Notes: generated by a model from the sequence alone, not told the origin. 34,035 nt of DNA from Clostridiales bacterium (GCA_015055815.1 SVHM01000009.1:1-34035); one strand, 5' to 3'; positions 13,948 through 22,854 are shown, counted from the stretch's first letter. Numbers and translations are program-made.

Positions 13948-15156
13948 ATGAAAACACTTACTTATTCCGATTGGAAAAGACAAATTGCTTTTGATAATAT
14001 TGTTTATAAAGACGTAAAAAGATATAGCCTTTCTCTTCCTATAAATGAAAGACTTATCATGGACGAGCAAATTAATTTTTATAGAAAGTATTTTTCAATC
14101 TTGCAAGTAATGACACACTTTAAAAAAATAAGAAAAAAAGAAGACAAAGAAACTTTTATAAAAGCAGTTCTTAAAAGACAAGATAGTATCTTATACATCC
14201 CAAATGAATTAAGATTGCATCTAAAAAAGAAAATCAAAGAAGAATTTCCCGACTATCAGGCTTTCTTTGAAATACTTTTAGAAAAAGGCCTTAACAAACC
14301 CGACATTAATTTGACCAACACAATGCTAAAGAAAACTTTTGGTAAACATTGGGGATTTATTAAAAGAAAAATAAATAAATACAGCAAACAAAAAGAAATT
14401 CCTTGTATCCAAAAAAAACTAAAGATTGAAAGTTATGAAAACAGAGCAAGAGACTTAATTCACGCTTATCAAAACAACCTTCAACTTGCCACCATATTTG
14501 GAAGAAGTTCTATAAGAAAAAACATTCCTATATCTGTTGTAAATGAGTATGGTTATGGCGAGTGGATAAGCAAAAATATATCTTTTAATACAAATAGATT
14601 TTTTCTATATTCCAACAACAATCAACTTACCGATTTGGCACTTGAACACATGGTAAACTTAAACGTTTATCCGGGATATGGTCACTTCTACAACACCATT
14701 CTTGATGACAACTTAAAGATTAACTTTGATAGTGGTGCTACATACTTAATCAATGGTTGGGCAATGTTTGCTTCATGCCATTCAAAATCGTCAGCCTTTG
14801 AAATAAATTCATTAATTGAAGGCTCAATTATCGCAAAACATTTGATGAAACCAAAGCTTGCTAAAAGTTACGAACGAATACTTGTTTATCTTCTTGGTAA
14901 ATATCCAAAAAACAAAGCTATGGACTTCATGCTAGACTACACTCAATATCCTTGTCACTACCTAAGTTATGTTCTTGGAGCATTTGCCATTCAGTCAACA
15001 ATCGCTAAGGGCTTTGCTCACTCACCCGTTGATTTTCTAGAAACTCTTAGAACTATTGACTGTGGTGATTACTTTGCACTTTATCATCCTAAAGAGCAAA
15101 AGAAAATAGCAAGAAGAAACATTACTGCAAAAGTATCAAACAAATTTGCTAAATAA
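13948..15156 (+). CDS. DUF885-like protein with degenerate metallopeptidase motifs
   Basis: A 402-aa soluble protein, ATG 13948 after AAATGGAGAAAAT. The N-terminal 200 residues are helical and Lys-rich with no motif. The C-terminal half follows the DUF885 layout: LALEHMVNLNVYPGYGHFYN (about 230-249) stands where DUF885 proteins have an HE..PGHH zinc motif, INGWAMFA (268-275) replaces EGWALYAE, and YPCHYLSYVLGAF (334-346) matches the conserved Tyr-helix. The key Glu/His ligands are changed, so it is probably not an active peptidase. I infer a sensor or scaffold role, perhaps with the membrane regulator encoded just upstream. The family link is by motif order only. Confidence 0.6.
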   Translation: MKTLTYSDWKRQIAFDNIVYKDVKRYSLSLPINERLIMDEQINFYRKYFSILQVMTHFKKIRKKEDKETFIKAVLKRQDSILYIPNELRLHLKKKIKEEFPDYQAFFEILLEKGLNKPDINLTNTMLKKTFGKHWGFIKRKINKYSKQKEIPCIQKKLKIESYENRARDLIHAYQNNLQLATIFGRSSIRKNIPISVVNEYGYGEWISKNISFNTNRFFLYSNNNQLTDLALEHMVNLNVYPGYGHFYNTILDDNLKINFDSGATYLINGWAMFASCHSKSSAFEINSLIEGSIIAKHLMKPKLAKSYERILVYLLGKYPKNKAMDFMLDYTQYPCHYLSYVLGAFAIQSTIAKGFAHSPVDFLETLRTIDCGDYFALYHPKEQKKIARRNITAKVSNKFAK

Positions 15157-15164
15157 ATTTGCAT

Positions 15165-15206
15165 AAAAAAAAGACATTATGTTTAAATCTCATAATGCCT
15201 TTTTTA
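15165..15206. terminator. Bidirectional terminator between convergent genes
   Basis: GACATTATG (15173-15181) and CATAATGCC (15191-15199) form a stem with one mismatch. An A-run lies on the left and TTTTTTATTT on the right. Confidence 0.7.
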
Positions 15207-15207
15207 T

Positions 15208-16782
15208 TTACATAAATGGCGAAATTAAATTAATCATACCTGCAAAAAATCTATATGATAATTTATTTCTCTTTAATTTACTTTTGTCTATTAAATAACT
15301 TTTGTTTATAGTTTCTTCTATGTCTTTATTTATATCATTTAAAACTATCTTATCGGTAAGATAAACAGCGCTTTCAAACTGTTGATAAAAACTTCTTAAG
15401 TCCATATTTATAGACCCTACCACTGCACTATTTTCGTTAAGCACTATCTTGCTATGAACAAAACTATTTTTCATTGTATAAATCTTAACACCTGCAGAGA
15501 CAAGTTTTTCAGCATTATTTCTAGAAACGACATAAACAAGTTTCTTATCAGCTATATCTGGCAATATTATTCTCACATCAACATTAGACTTCGCTTTATT
15601 AACTAATAGATTATTAATAGTATCATCAATTACAAAATATGGCGTCATTATATACAACTTTTCTTTTGCAGATGAAATCATATTTGTATAAACATTTTTA
15701 CCTATATTACTCTCATACTCCAGCCCATCAGCAAAAGGCACAACTAAATTTTCGCTACATTCATCTTTTATCTTTGTTAAATACTTCGAATAATCAACCG
15801 TCTTTCCAGAAACAAATTCCCATTGTCTTAGAAATATAGTAGTAAGCCCATTTACACCATCACCGCTAAGCCTTATTCCACAGTCTTTCCAATAACCATG
15901 CATTCTTTTTTCATTTATGTACTCATCTGCTAAATTTGCCCCACCAGTATATCCTACTTTGCCATCAACAATAACTATTTTTCTATGGTCCCTAAAATTT
16001 AAAATTGGTGTAAATTTTGGAAGCAACTTATTAAACGACTTTAAGTCAATACCCATTCTTCTAATTCTTTTTTTTGTTTTATATTTAAGGGAACCATGAC
16101 TTCCTAAATCATCATAAATAATTTTTACCATCACTCCATTTTTTACTTTCTCTTCAAGTATGGACAGCATTCTTTCTAGTAGCACACCTTCTGAAATAAT
16201 AAAATACTCAATGAATATAAAATTTTTAGCACGACTTAAATCATCCAATATACTATCAAATAGTTGCGTCCCACTTGGAAAATACTTTGTCTCAGTATTG
16301 CCATAAGCTTTAAAATTCCCCACCGAATATAAATATTCACAATCATTTTTCACACATAAATTTTTTGTAGAAAGATTAGTTTTTTCAATAGTCTTATTAC
16401 TTCTTTCAAGTATAGCATTGTACTTTTTCTTGTTTTTTCCCCAGAATATTTTTTCATTTGAAATAAAATACATTATGTATCCAAACGAAAAACAAACTAG
16501 CAAAAACAATATCCATATAGGTTTTGACTGACTATTTTTGTTACTCGAAATAACATAAATACAAGTCCCAAGCGTCAATGCCAATGAAAGAAAAAATAAA
16601 TACTGAAAAACAGACATGAAGTACAAATATGACATTATAAAAAGGATACCTTGCAAAGCAATTAGACCTATAATTATAAGTGTCTTAAGTACTCCCAAAC
16701 CATTCCTTTCAGTTTTTACTTTTAAAACGGGAACGTCTAAATTGGTAGGAAGTTTTCTAACATTATTAATATTATTTTTCAT
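15208..16782 (-). CDS. cls: Cardiolipin synthase (PLD family)
   Basis: The 524-aa membrane enzyme condenses two phosphatidylglycerols to cardiolipin. Two to three N-terminal helices (about residues 28-115, including a LFLLVCFSFGYIMYFIS segment) precede two phospholipase-D domains. The first HKD motif is canonical (HRKIVIVDG, with GGANLADEY). The second reads HSKIVLNEN with VGSINMDLRS, so Glu stands where Asp is usual. ATG 16782 follows TTGGAGTAGAGA and lies 8 bases before the stop of the upstream gene, so the two genes overlap and are probably translationally coupled. It is the last gene of a three-gene leftward operon. Confidence 0.92.
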   Translation of the reverse strand: MKNNINNVRKLPTNLDVPVLKVKTERNGLGVLKTLIIIGLIALQGILFIMSYLYFMSVFQYLFFLSLALTLGTCIYVISSNKNSQSKPIWILFLLVCFSFGYIMYFISNEKIFWGKNKKKYNAILERSNKTIEKTNLSTKNLCVKNDCEYLYSVGNFKAYGNTETKYFPSGTQLFDSILDDLSRAKNFIFIEYFIISEGVLLERMLSILEEKVKNGVMVKIIYDDLGSHGSLKYKTKKRIRRMGIDLKSFNKLLPKFTPILNFRDHRKIVIVDGKVGYTGGANLADEYINEKRMHGYWKDCGIRLSGDGVNGLTTIFLRQWEFVSGKTVDYSKYLTKIKDECSENLVVPFADGLEYESNIGKNVYTNMISSAKEKLYIMTPYFVIDDTINNLLVNKAKSNVDVRIILPDIADKKLVYVVSRNNAEKLVSAGVKIYTMKNSFVHSKIVLNENSAVVGSINMDLRSFYQQFESAVYLTDKIVLNDINKDIEETINKSYLIDKSKLKRNKLSYRFFAGMINLISPFM

Positions 16783-17314
16783 TCTCTACTCCAAGAAGTT
16801 TTTTCGCTTGTTTACAACAATTTTCAATACTATCATTTAATATTTTGTCTTTATTTATAAAATTAGCCTTTTCTTTTGGTATACTTCTATGCAAATAGAA
16901 AGGAAGTGAAGCAAGCATTATAGCTCCCAATACACCAATAATTATCCCCCAAATCAATTTTATGTTCATAAATTGAAAAAATGAAAGTAATGAAATTATA
17001 ACTGCAACAAGCCCTACAAAACCAACACTGAAAGAATATATAAACGACTTTGCGTGTTTATTCTTTTCTAGTTTTCCCCTATCGTTTATATCACACTCCA
17101 TATTCACTTGAAGAAATTGTAATTCGTCTTTATTAGCTATTTGATGACGTCTACAAAGTTCAACGGTATACAAATTTTCGTAAAACATATTTTGTCTTTT
17201 ATCTTCTATCTTCCAGCCAAAACACTCATATCTTTCAATAATTTCTTCCGCCTTTTCTTTCTTTATTTCTACCGTTAAATAATCAAATTCTTTTATATTT
17301 TTTTCTTTATTCAT
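16772..17314 (-). CDS. Uncharacterised membrane protein in the cls operon, 180 aa
   Basis: A soluble N-terminal domain of about 90 residues, rich in charged residues (DYLTVEIKKEKAEEIIERY, with WKIEDKRQN), is followed by two hydrophobic helices (about 92-114 and 117-140) and a cytosolic Lys-rich tail. No family is recognised. Its start overlaps the upstream gene by 4 bases (ATGA-type) and its end overlaps cls by 11 bases. Such tight packing suggests that the three proteins act together, perhaps in phospholipid remodelling, but that is inference from layout alone. Confidence 0.75.
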   Translation of the reverse strand: MNKEKNIKEFDYLTVEIKKEKAEEIIERYECFGWKIEDKRQNMFYENLYTVELCRRHQIANKDELQFLQVNMECDINDRGKLEKNKHAKSFIYSFSVGFVGLVAVIISLLSFFQFMNIKLIWGIIIGVLGAIMLASLPFYLHRSIPKEKANFINKDKILNDSIENCCKQAKKLLGVENEK

Positions 17315-18213
17315 TTTTCTTCTCTACTTGATTGTTTAAAATTTTTCAAATCTTTTTTACCTTTATAAATCATATATGTGCCAACACCAATAATCAAAAT
17401 GGACACCGCACCACCAACTAAAGAGTTGGGCAAAACATGACTTTCGGCCTCAGAAAATTCAGTAAGTAGTGCCGTTTGCAAACCAAGAATAGAAACCATC
17501 GCATCAGCAAAACTAATATTCCTTATAGACTGAATAGTATAATCATTATGTTTCCTTGCCCTAAATAAATGATAAATTGACATGCTTAATTTATAAAAAG
17601 TATAAGTAGCCATTACGTATATTAAAAGCCCGCTATATTTATAGCCACCACCTTCAATGCACATCTGCACAATCGCACCCATTAGTGCAAAATTAAGTAG
17701 CACCAAATATATTCCGCAATTTCTATACGACCTAATTTGTTTTTCTTTGTCAGGTAAGTTATTATGCTTTCTTGAAATGACAACAACTCCACCCCTAATC
17801 AAACTAAGGGCGATATAATAAGTCGCAAGTGCCCCAAACCAAATTGACCTAGAAAGTATAGCAATTATCGACTGAAAAATTGCAAAGGCAATATTAAAGA
17901 CAAATGAAAATATGGCAAATATTATACTTCTATAACCATAGCTTTCAAGCATTTCATTAGTAACTTTATTCTTTTTAAGTAGTCTAATAATTGCGTCTTT
18001 AAATCGTGGTGAAAAATAAACAACAATATATACTAGATATGTAAGAAGTACAGCGGAAAAGCCATATAAAACATAGGCTAATATAGAATTAGTTTTGCCA
18101 AGAGACACAAGTACAAGTGTTAAGGCAATAACAACAGTCGCAATAATCGAAAAAACTATAGCAAACCATCCTTTAGGCGATTTTAACTTCTCCCACAACT
18201 CTTTCCATTTCAT
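17311..18213 (-). CDS. Uncharacterised polytopic membrane protein, first gene of the cls operon
   Basis: A 300-aa protein with about seven hydrophobic helices, starting MKWKELWEKLKSPKGWFAI. An amphipathic N-terminus is followed by paired helices (about 14-35 and 41-62), a cytosolic basic loop (RFKDAIIRLLKKNK), four to five more helices, and a Lys-rich C-terminus. No family is recognised. ATG 18213 is chosen because AAAGGAAC precedes it; the longer frame from 18258 has no ribosome site. An extended -10 (TGGTATAAT, 18307-18302 leftward) upstream is a plausible promoter. Confidence 0.75.
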   Translation of the reverse strand: MKWKELWEKLKSPKGWFAIVFSIIATVVIALTLVLVSLGKTNSILAYVLYGFSAVLLTYLVYIVVYFSPRFKDAIIRLLKKNKVTNEMLESYGYRSIIFAIFSFVFNIAFAIFQSIIAILSRSIWFGALATYYIALSLIRGGVVVISRKHNNLPDKEKQIRSYRNCGIYLVLLNFALMGAIVQMCIEGGGYKYSGLLIYVMATYTFYKLSMSIYHLFRARKHNDYTIQSIRNISFADAMVSILGLQTALLTEFSEAESHVLPNSLVGGAVSILIIGVGTYMIYKGKKDLKNFKQSSREEK

Positions 18214-18432
18214 ACAAAAGTTCCTTTCTATTTTAAAAATATATATTAAAATATGCAAAAATTACTCAAAAAACACTTAATTTAGTTCTATTTTATTATT
18301 AATTATACCATGTAAAAGTACTTATTCCATACTATTTTTTTAATTTTTCGTACAAAAAAACGTCAAGTGTTGGTTTTTTAAAATATAACATTTAGAATAC
18401 TCATCAAAATTAACTATATTTTTTGTAAATTA

Positions 18433-18461
18433 TTGACAAATAACTTTATCTTTGATATATT
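18433..18461 (+). promoter_or_regulatory. Promoter of the HD hydrolase gene
   Basis: TTGACA (18433-18438), 17 bp, TATATT (18456-18461), 37 bp before the start codon. Confidence 0.65.
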
Positions 18462-18498
18462 TTTAGTATATTTTATTCAATTTTTGTGAGATATAATT

Positions 18499-19098
18499 AT
18501 GCATATAAATTCGAATGAATTAGTAGACCTTGACAAAGTTCTTGCATTCGCAAGAGAAAAGCACAAAGGTCATTTAAGACTTGATGGGAGCGAATATATC
18601 ACTCATCCCATTAGAGTTAGTGAATTAGTTAGGAAATACAAGCCTTCGTCAAATGCTAATATCTTAGCAGCCGGAGCACTTCTACATGATGTCTTGGAAG
18701 ACACCTATACTTCTTATAGGGAACTTAAAGATTTATTTGGTGAAGTAGTTGCTAGTTTAGTTATGGAAGTAACTTCTTCAACATATGTGCCCAAACTTAT
18801 TGGTAAACAATTATATCTTGCTCACAAAATGCGTTACATGTCTAGTTATGCACTTGTTATAAAACTTGCCGATAGACTTGATAACGTTACCGACATTTCG
18901 GCACTACCAGAAGAAAAATTAAAAAAGACATTCTTCGATACCATTTATATGGTTAACTATATAGAAAACAAAAGAATATTAACAGACGCACAATCAAATC
19001 TAATAAAAGCTATTAGAGAGAGACTAAATACAATTAACGAACAATTCGCCTTCACCAATAAGGGACTTGTTCAATATACCGATATCGACCAAGATTAA
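18499..19098 (+). CDS. Stand-alone SpoT-type HD hydrolase
   Basis: The 199-aa HD-domain protein resembles the (p)ppGpp hydrolase half of RelA/SpoT. Visible metal and catalytic residues are His36 (ITHPIRV), His63-Asp64 with Glu67-Asp68 (LLHDVLED), and Asp125 (KLADRLDNV). The opening FAREKHKGHLRLDGSEYITHP is the typical SpoT/MESH1 start. The synthetase, TGS and ACT domains are absent, so this is a small alarmone-hydrolase-like enzyme. Its true substrate could be (p)ppGpp or another nucleotide. ATG 18499 has only a weak GTGAG ribosome site. It is monocistronic, with its own promoter and terminator. Confidence 0.85.
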   Translation: MHINSNELVDLDKVLAFAREKHKGHLRLDGSEYITHPIRVSELVRKYKPSSNANILAAGALLHDVLEDTYTSYRELKDLFGEVVASLVMEVTSSTYVPKLIGKQLYLAHKMRYMSSYALVIKLADRLDNVTDISALPEEKLKKTFFDTIYMVNYIENKRILTDAQSNLIKAIRERLNTINEQFAFTNKGLVQYTDIDQD

Positions 19099-19123
19099 AA
19101 ATATAAATTAATATGAAAAATAA

Positions 19124-19150
19124 AAAAAGCAGATTTTAAATCTGCTTTTT
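19124..19150. terminator. Bidirectional terminator between the HD hydrolase gene and tsaD
   Basis: AAAAAGCAGATTT pairs with AAATCTGCTTTTT around a minimal loop, giving an A-run and a T-run on either side. Confidence 0.85.
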
Positions 19151-19155
19151 ATTTT

Positions 19156-20247
19156 TCAAAACTTTTCTTTACGTCTTACAACTTTTAGATTTATATTTGG
19201 CTCGGCAGTTAAATCAATGTCGCTAAGACCTTCACCAGATATTAGTTGAAAATATCCTTCACTTGCAATCATTGCACCATTATCTCCAGTGAGAGAAATC
19301 TCTGGAAAAAATACTTCAATTTTATTTTCTTTACCCTCGCTTATTAGTTGTTCACGTAAGTATGAATTGGCACTTACTCCACCACCAACTACCAGCTTTT
19401 TTTCTTTAAATTTTTTGCATGCTTTTATTGTCTTTTCTACCACTTCATTCATGACTTGTGTTTGGAAAGATGTACATACATTTTCTACATTTATTTCTTC
19501 ACCTTTTTGATTTAATTTATGTAGATAATTAATTACAGTAGTCTTTACACCACTAAAACTAAAATCAAAAGTATTAGGCATAATTTCATGATTAATAAAC
19601 TGTATAGTATTTTCACCATCATGCGACTTTTTGTCAATAACTACCCCGCCAGGATACCCAAGCCCCATAACTTTTGCCACTTTGTCATAACATTCACCAA
19701 CTGCGTCATCTATTGTTGAGCCAATTAAAGTATTCTTTACATAGTTATTTACTTTAACAAGAGCAGTGTGTCCACCGCTCACAATTAGAGATATAAAAGG
19801 TGGTTTTAATTCTTTATGCGTTAGGTAATTTGCACTAATATGACCTTTGATATGATTAACTGCAATTAGTGGAATTTCAAGTGCAAATGCAAGGGCTTTT
19901 GCATAGTTAACCCCTACCATAAGTGAGCCAACAAGTCCCGCTCCATAAGTCACTGCAATTGCATCAATTTGTTGCAATTTTAAATTTGCTTTTTCAAGGC
20001 AATCATCAAGCACTCCATCAATAGACAAAAGATGATTTCTACTAGCAACTTCAGGAACTACTCCACCAAACTTATTATGAATATCTATTTGGCTACTTGT
20101 AGACATAGATATTATATCCCTACCATTTTTTACAATAGCGATACTAGTATCATCACAACTACTCTCAATTCCAAGTATAAGAATATCTTTTGTCTTATAT
20201 TCTTTTTTTAGTTTATTAAATTTTTCTTTTGCGATATCTATGTACAT
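19156..20247 (-). CDS. tsaD: tRNA N6-adenosine threonylcarbamoyltransferase TsaD
   Basis: A 363-aa ASKHA-fold enzyme that, with TsaB and TsaE, transfers threonylcarbamoyl to A37 of ANN-decoding tRNAs. The N-terminal ILGIESSCDDTSIAIV is the phosphate-1 motif, VNHIKGHISANYL carries the iron-binding His pair, and SGGHTALV, SFSGVKTTV and VVGGGVSANS are family signatures. TGDNGAMIA near the end gives the last metal ligand. ATG 20247 follows TAGGAGAAGAT; an upstream TTG in the same frame overlaps that site. About 25 residues precede the usual TsaD start. It lies 30 bp downstream of prfB, in one operon. Both genes serve translation. Confidence 0.95.
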   Translation of the reverse strand: MYIDIAKEKFNKLKKEYKTKDILILGIESSCDDTSIAIVKNGRDIISMSTSSQIDIHNKFGGVVPEVASRNHLLSIDGVLDDCLEKANLKLQQIDAIAVTYGAGLVGSLMVGVNYAKALAFALEIPLIAVNHIKGHISANYLTHKELKPPFISLIVSGGHTALVKVNNYVKNTLIGSTIDDAVGECYDKVAKVMGLGYPGGVVIDKKSHDGENTIQFINHEIMPNTFDFSFSGVKTTVINYLHKLNQKGEEINVENVCTSFQTQVMNEVVEKTIKACKKFKEKKLVVGGGVSANSYLREQLISEGKENKIEVFFPEISLTGDNGAMIASEGYFQLISGEGLSDIDLTAEPNINLKVVRRKEKF

Positions 20248-20277
20248 ATCTTCTCCTACCAAATTTTTTAAAAATTA

Positions 20278-21379
20278 TTAATTTATAACTTTCAAAAATT
20301 CAAATATAAAATCACTTATATTTCCATCCATTACAGTTGATACTGAACTTGTTTCATAATTAGTTCTATGGTCTTTAACCATTGTGTAAGGACAGAAAAC
20401 ATAACTTCTTATCTGACTTCCCCATTCAATCTTTTTGGCATCACCCTTTAGAGCCATGCTTTCTTGCATTTTCTTGTCAAGTTCAATAGACAGAAGTTTA
20501 CTCTTAAGCATATTCATAGCCATTTCTCTATTTTTAAGTTGTGACCTTTCTTGCTGACATGCAACAACCACACCCGTTGGAATATGCGTTATTCTAACTG
20601 CACTATCAGTAGTGTTTACGTGCTGACCACCAGCACCACCACTTCTATAAACATCAACTTTTAAATCTTCTTGCCTTATGTCTATTTCAATATTATCATT
20701 TAGTTCGGGCATAACTTCAATAGATGCAAATGACGTATGACGTCTTTTATTGCTATCAAAAGGACTAATTCTTACAAGTCTATGCACACCCATTTCAGAT
20801 TTAAGATAACCATAAGCATTGTCTCCATCTATTTTAATAGTAACCGACTTTACTCCCGCACCGTCACCATCAATCTTATCTAGTAGAGAACATCTAAAAC
20901 CATTTTTTTCAGCATACATTTGATACATTCTCTGGAGCATTCCTGCCCAGTCACAAGCTTCTGTACCGCCCGCCCCACTATGTATTTTAATGATAGCGTT
21001 ATTATTATCATACTCGCCAGAAAGAAGTGTTTGAAGATACAAGTCATCTGTTTTTTCTTTGATTGCAGATAGTGATGTATCAATATCTGCCACCATACTT
21101 TCATCACCTTCTAGTTCGCACAAATCAATATATTCTTTTAAACTATCGATATCAGATTTTAATTTGTTATATTTATTTAATTTGTTTTCAATAAATTTAA
21201 TATCTTTATTCAATTGTACGCACAAATTGGTATTTGAATACACTTCTGGTTTTAATAACTCGTTTTGTTTTTCGGTTAATTCTTTTGTAAGTCTGCCTTC
21301 ATCAAAGACAGTCGGCAACAATTTTCAAATTGCCGACAATATCGTTTAAAATTTCTTTTTGCGAATTTAGTATTAACAT
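20278..21379 (-). CDS. prfB: Peptide chain release factor 2, programmed +1 frameshift
   Basis: RF2 (366 aa after frameshift) releases peptides at UGA and UAA. ATG 21379 (ribosome site CGGAGAAAAG) opens a 25-codon frame starting MLILNSQKEILN and ending at CTT (21307-21305) followed by in-frame TGA (21304-21302). A +1 slip at CTT-T continues as GAT GAA GGC (Asp-Glu-Gly) from 21303 to the stop at 20278. The body holds the SPF anticodon-mimic tripeptide (VRISPFDSN) and the GGQ catalytic motif (SGGAGGQHVN). Unlike most prfB sites, no AGGGGG Shine-Dalgarno lies 5' of CTTTGA. Instead a strong hairpin ends 3 nt before the slip codon. Confidence 0.95.
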
Positions 21380-21457
21380 ATCTTTTCTCCGTAAATAATT
21401 TTACATTATAATAGTGTCTTAGTCAACTTTTAAATAAGTAATTTAAATTTTGCCATT

Positions 21458-21500
21458 AAAAAAACCCTTAAAAATCTAAATTTAGATATTTTAAGGGGGT
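21458..21500 (-). terminator. Intrinsic terminator of the paralogous membrane-protein operon
   Basis: CCCTTA...TAAGGG arms (21465-21470 and 21492-21497) enclose a near-perfect A/T stem (AAATCTAAATTTAGAT). A T-run follows leftward (21464-21458). Confidence 0.85.
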
Positions 21501-21505
21501 GTAAT

Positions 21506-22036
21506 TTATCTAGGTAAATAGCAACGATTTTTTCTCTCAAACTCTTCGCATTCTTTAGTTTTTTTGTTAAATACCATACCGCTTGCAACTGTTGCAGAAA
21601 GTCCCAAGCCTATCCCAGCCAAATCGCCCACAACTTTCTTTTCATATTCACGCATTTGGTTGTCATAATCTGATATAACACTTTGAACTTCGGCATTATC
21701 CAAAGTTCTCGCCCAATTAATAAAAGCTTCTTCGCTCATTGCTTGTTTATACTCTTTGCTATACTCGTAATAATTAATATCGCCTTCACATAATTCTTCA
21801 CACAAGCACTCTTCTTCTTGAGACATTTTACATTTGTATGCGTTACTCTCTTTCAAAAACTTCAGCATATCCGCCAAATCATCTGGCTTATTAACAATAT
21901 TATCATAAACAAGTTTTCCGCTAAAACCCACAACAGTAAGCAAAGAGCATATTGCTACAATTGCAACCCTTCTAGCTTTAGCTTGTTTTTGTTTTAAAAC
22001 ATATTTTGTACTTATCATTCTTTGTTTTGTTTCCAT
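21506..22036 (-). CDS. Two-helix membrane protein, paralogue of its upstream neighbour (176 aa)
   Basis: ATG 22036 follows AAGAGGTGGAAAA. The layout is a basic N-terminus, one helix (about residues 24-44), an acidic central region of about 90 residues with four cysteines (ECLCEELCEG and others), the motif INWARTLDNAEVQSVISDYD, a second helix (about 138-155) and a basic tail. The neighbour at 22048-22551 has the same plan and the same WARTL motif followed by an acidic (E/D)xVxxVI segment, so the two are diverged tandem duplicates. No family is recognised. The central domain should face outside the cell. Confidence 0.75.
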   Translation of the reverse strand: METKQRMISTKYVLKQKQAKARRVAIVAICSLLTVVGFSGKLVYDNIVNKPDDLADMLKFLKESNAYKCKMSQEEECLCEELCEGDINYYEYSKEYKQAMSEEAFINWARTLDNAEVQSVISDYDNQMREYEKKVVGDLAGIGLGLSATVASGMVFNKKTKECEEFERKNRCYLPR

Positions 22037-22047
22037 TTTTCCACCTC

Positions 22048-22551
22048 TTAATCTAAAGTTCTATCATACTCTAAACGTTTCTTATTTTCAATTATTTTTG
22101 ACGTCGCAACCCCAAGTGCAACAGTAGATATTGCCCCGCATATAGCCATGTTCCCATACATATCACTGTCACTTTTTCTCTCAGTCATTTCTTCATCATG
22201 GTTCTGTATTACTTCTTTAACGCCTTCATCTTCTAAAGTTCTTGCCCATTCTATTACATACTCAATAGTATTTAATTTATCAAACTCTTCAGAAAATTCA
22301 GAAGTATCTATGTCTCCACGTTTTAATTGCTGATACAATTTATCTTTTTTAGCACTCACATGATTATTAAAATCTTCAGATGAAATCATAGTTATTAGTT
22401 TTTCTGCCAATTCTTCATCATCAAATTGTGTTGGCATTTCTTCTAAATGTTTATAACCCAAATAACCAGTGGTACATAAAGATAAAAGTGTTGCTGTTAA
22501 ACAAGTCAAAGACATCAATTTCAGTTTTGTTATTTTTTTATCGTAATTCAT
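22048..22551 (-). CDS. Two-helix membrane protein, paralogue of its downstream neighbour (167 aa)
   Basis: ATG 22551 follows AAAGGGGATTT. The layout is a Lys-rich N-terminus, helix 1 (about residues 11-31), an acidic domain (32-125) ending in VIEWARTLEDEGVKEVIQNH, helix 2 (about 130-148) and a charged tail. It lies 11 bp upstream of its paralogue in one operon. Both proteins keep two helices flanking an external acidic domain, without enzyme motifs. They could form a hetero-oligomer. Function is unknown. Confidence 0.75.
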   Translation of the reverse strand: MNYDKKITKLKLMSLTCLTATLLSLCTTGYLGYKHLEEMPTQFDDEELAEKLITMISSEDFNNHVSAKKDKLYQQLKRGDIDTSEFSEEFDKLNTIEYVIEWARTLEDEGVKEVIQNHDEEMTERKSDSDMYGNMAICGAISTVALGVATSKIIENKKRLEYDRTLD

Positions 22552-22662
22552 AAATCCCCTTTATTGATTACACTTATTATACCACATTCACAACGACATT
22601 TCAATACCCTTTTTGAATATTATGTTAATCTCGCTGTTTCTATTTTAACATGTTAGATAATA

Positions 22663-22854
22663 GATGGGGTTCCTTTTGCAATCATTCAAAATAAAAAATT
22701 TATGGTATCACATTCACATTTGGTGATTGCTTGTTTTAATGGAACTATGGGCGGAACTAAGAACACAATTAAATTAGCAGAGAACAATGGTAACAAAATA
22801 ATTATAATAAACCCTTGTAATTATAAATTAAAAACAGCCCTAGCGATTTGCTAG
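22663..22854 (+). pseudogene. Fragment of a SLOG/YspA-like nucleotide-binding protein
   Basis: A 63-residue rightward open stretch reads DGVPFAIIQNKKFMVSHSHL, VIACFNGTMGGTKNTIKLAE, then KIIIINP. The FNGTMGGTKNTI...A segment followed by a beta-strand ending in NP is the C-terminal half of a SLOG (YspA/DUF1273-like) Rossmann fold. There is no start codon with a ribosome site, a stop lies immediately upstream in frame, and the glycine-rich N-terminal half is missing. The end runs into a terminator stem. I read it as a decayed gene remnant. The 110 bp to its left hold no other gene. Confidence 0.6.

Noticed and set aside
20880..21107. 75-aa leftward frame inside prfB
   Set aside because: It is an alternative frame of the RF2 coding sequence, and the conserved RF2 frame covers it fully.
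21302..21321. prfB starting in the second frame (short N-terminus)
   Set aside because: The 25-codon upstream frame with its own ribosome site and the CTT-TGA slip site shows the normal programmed frameshift, not a truncated or broken gene.
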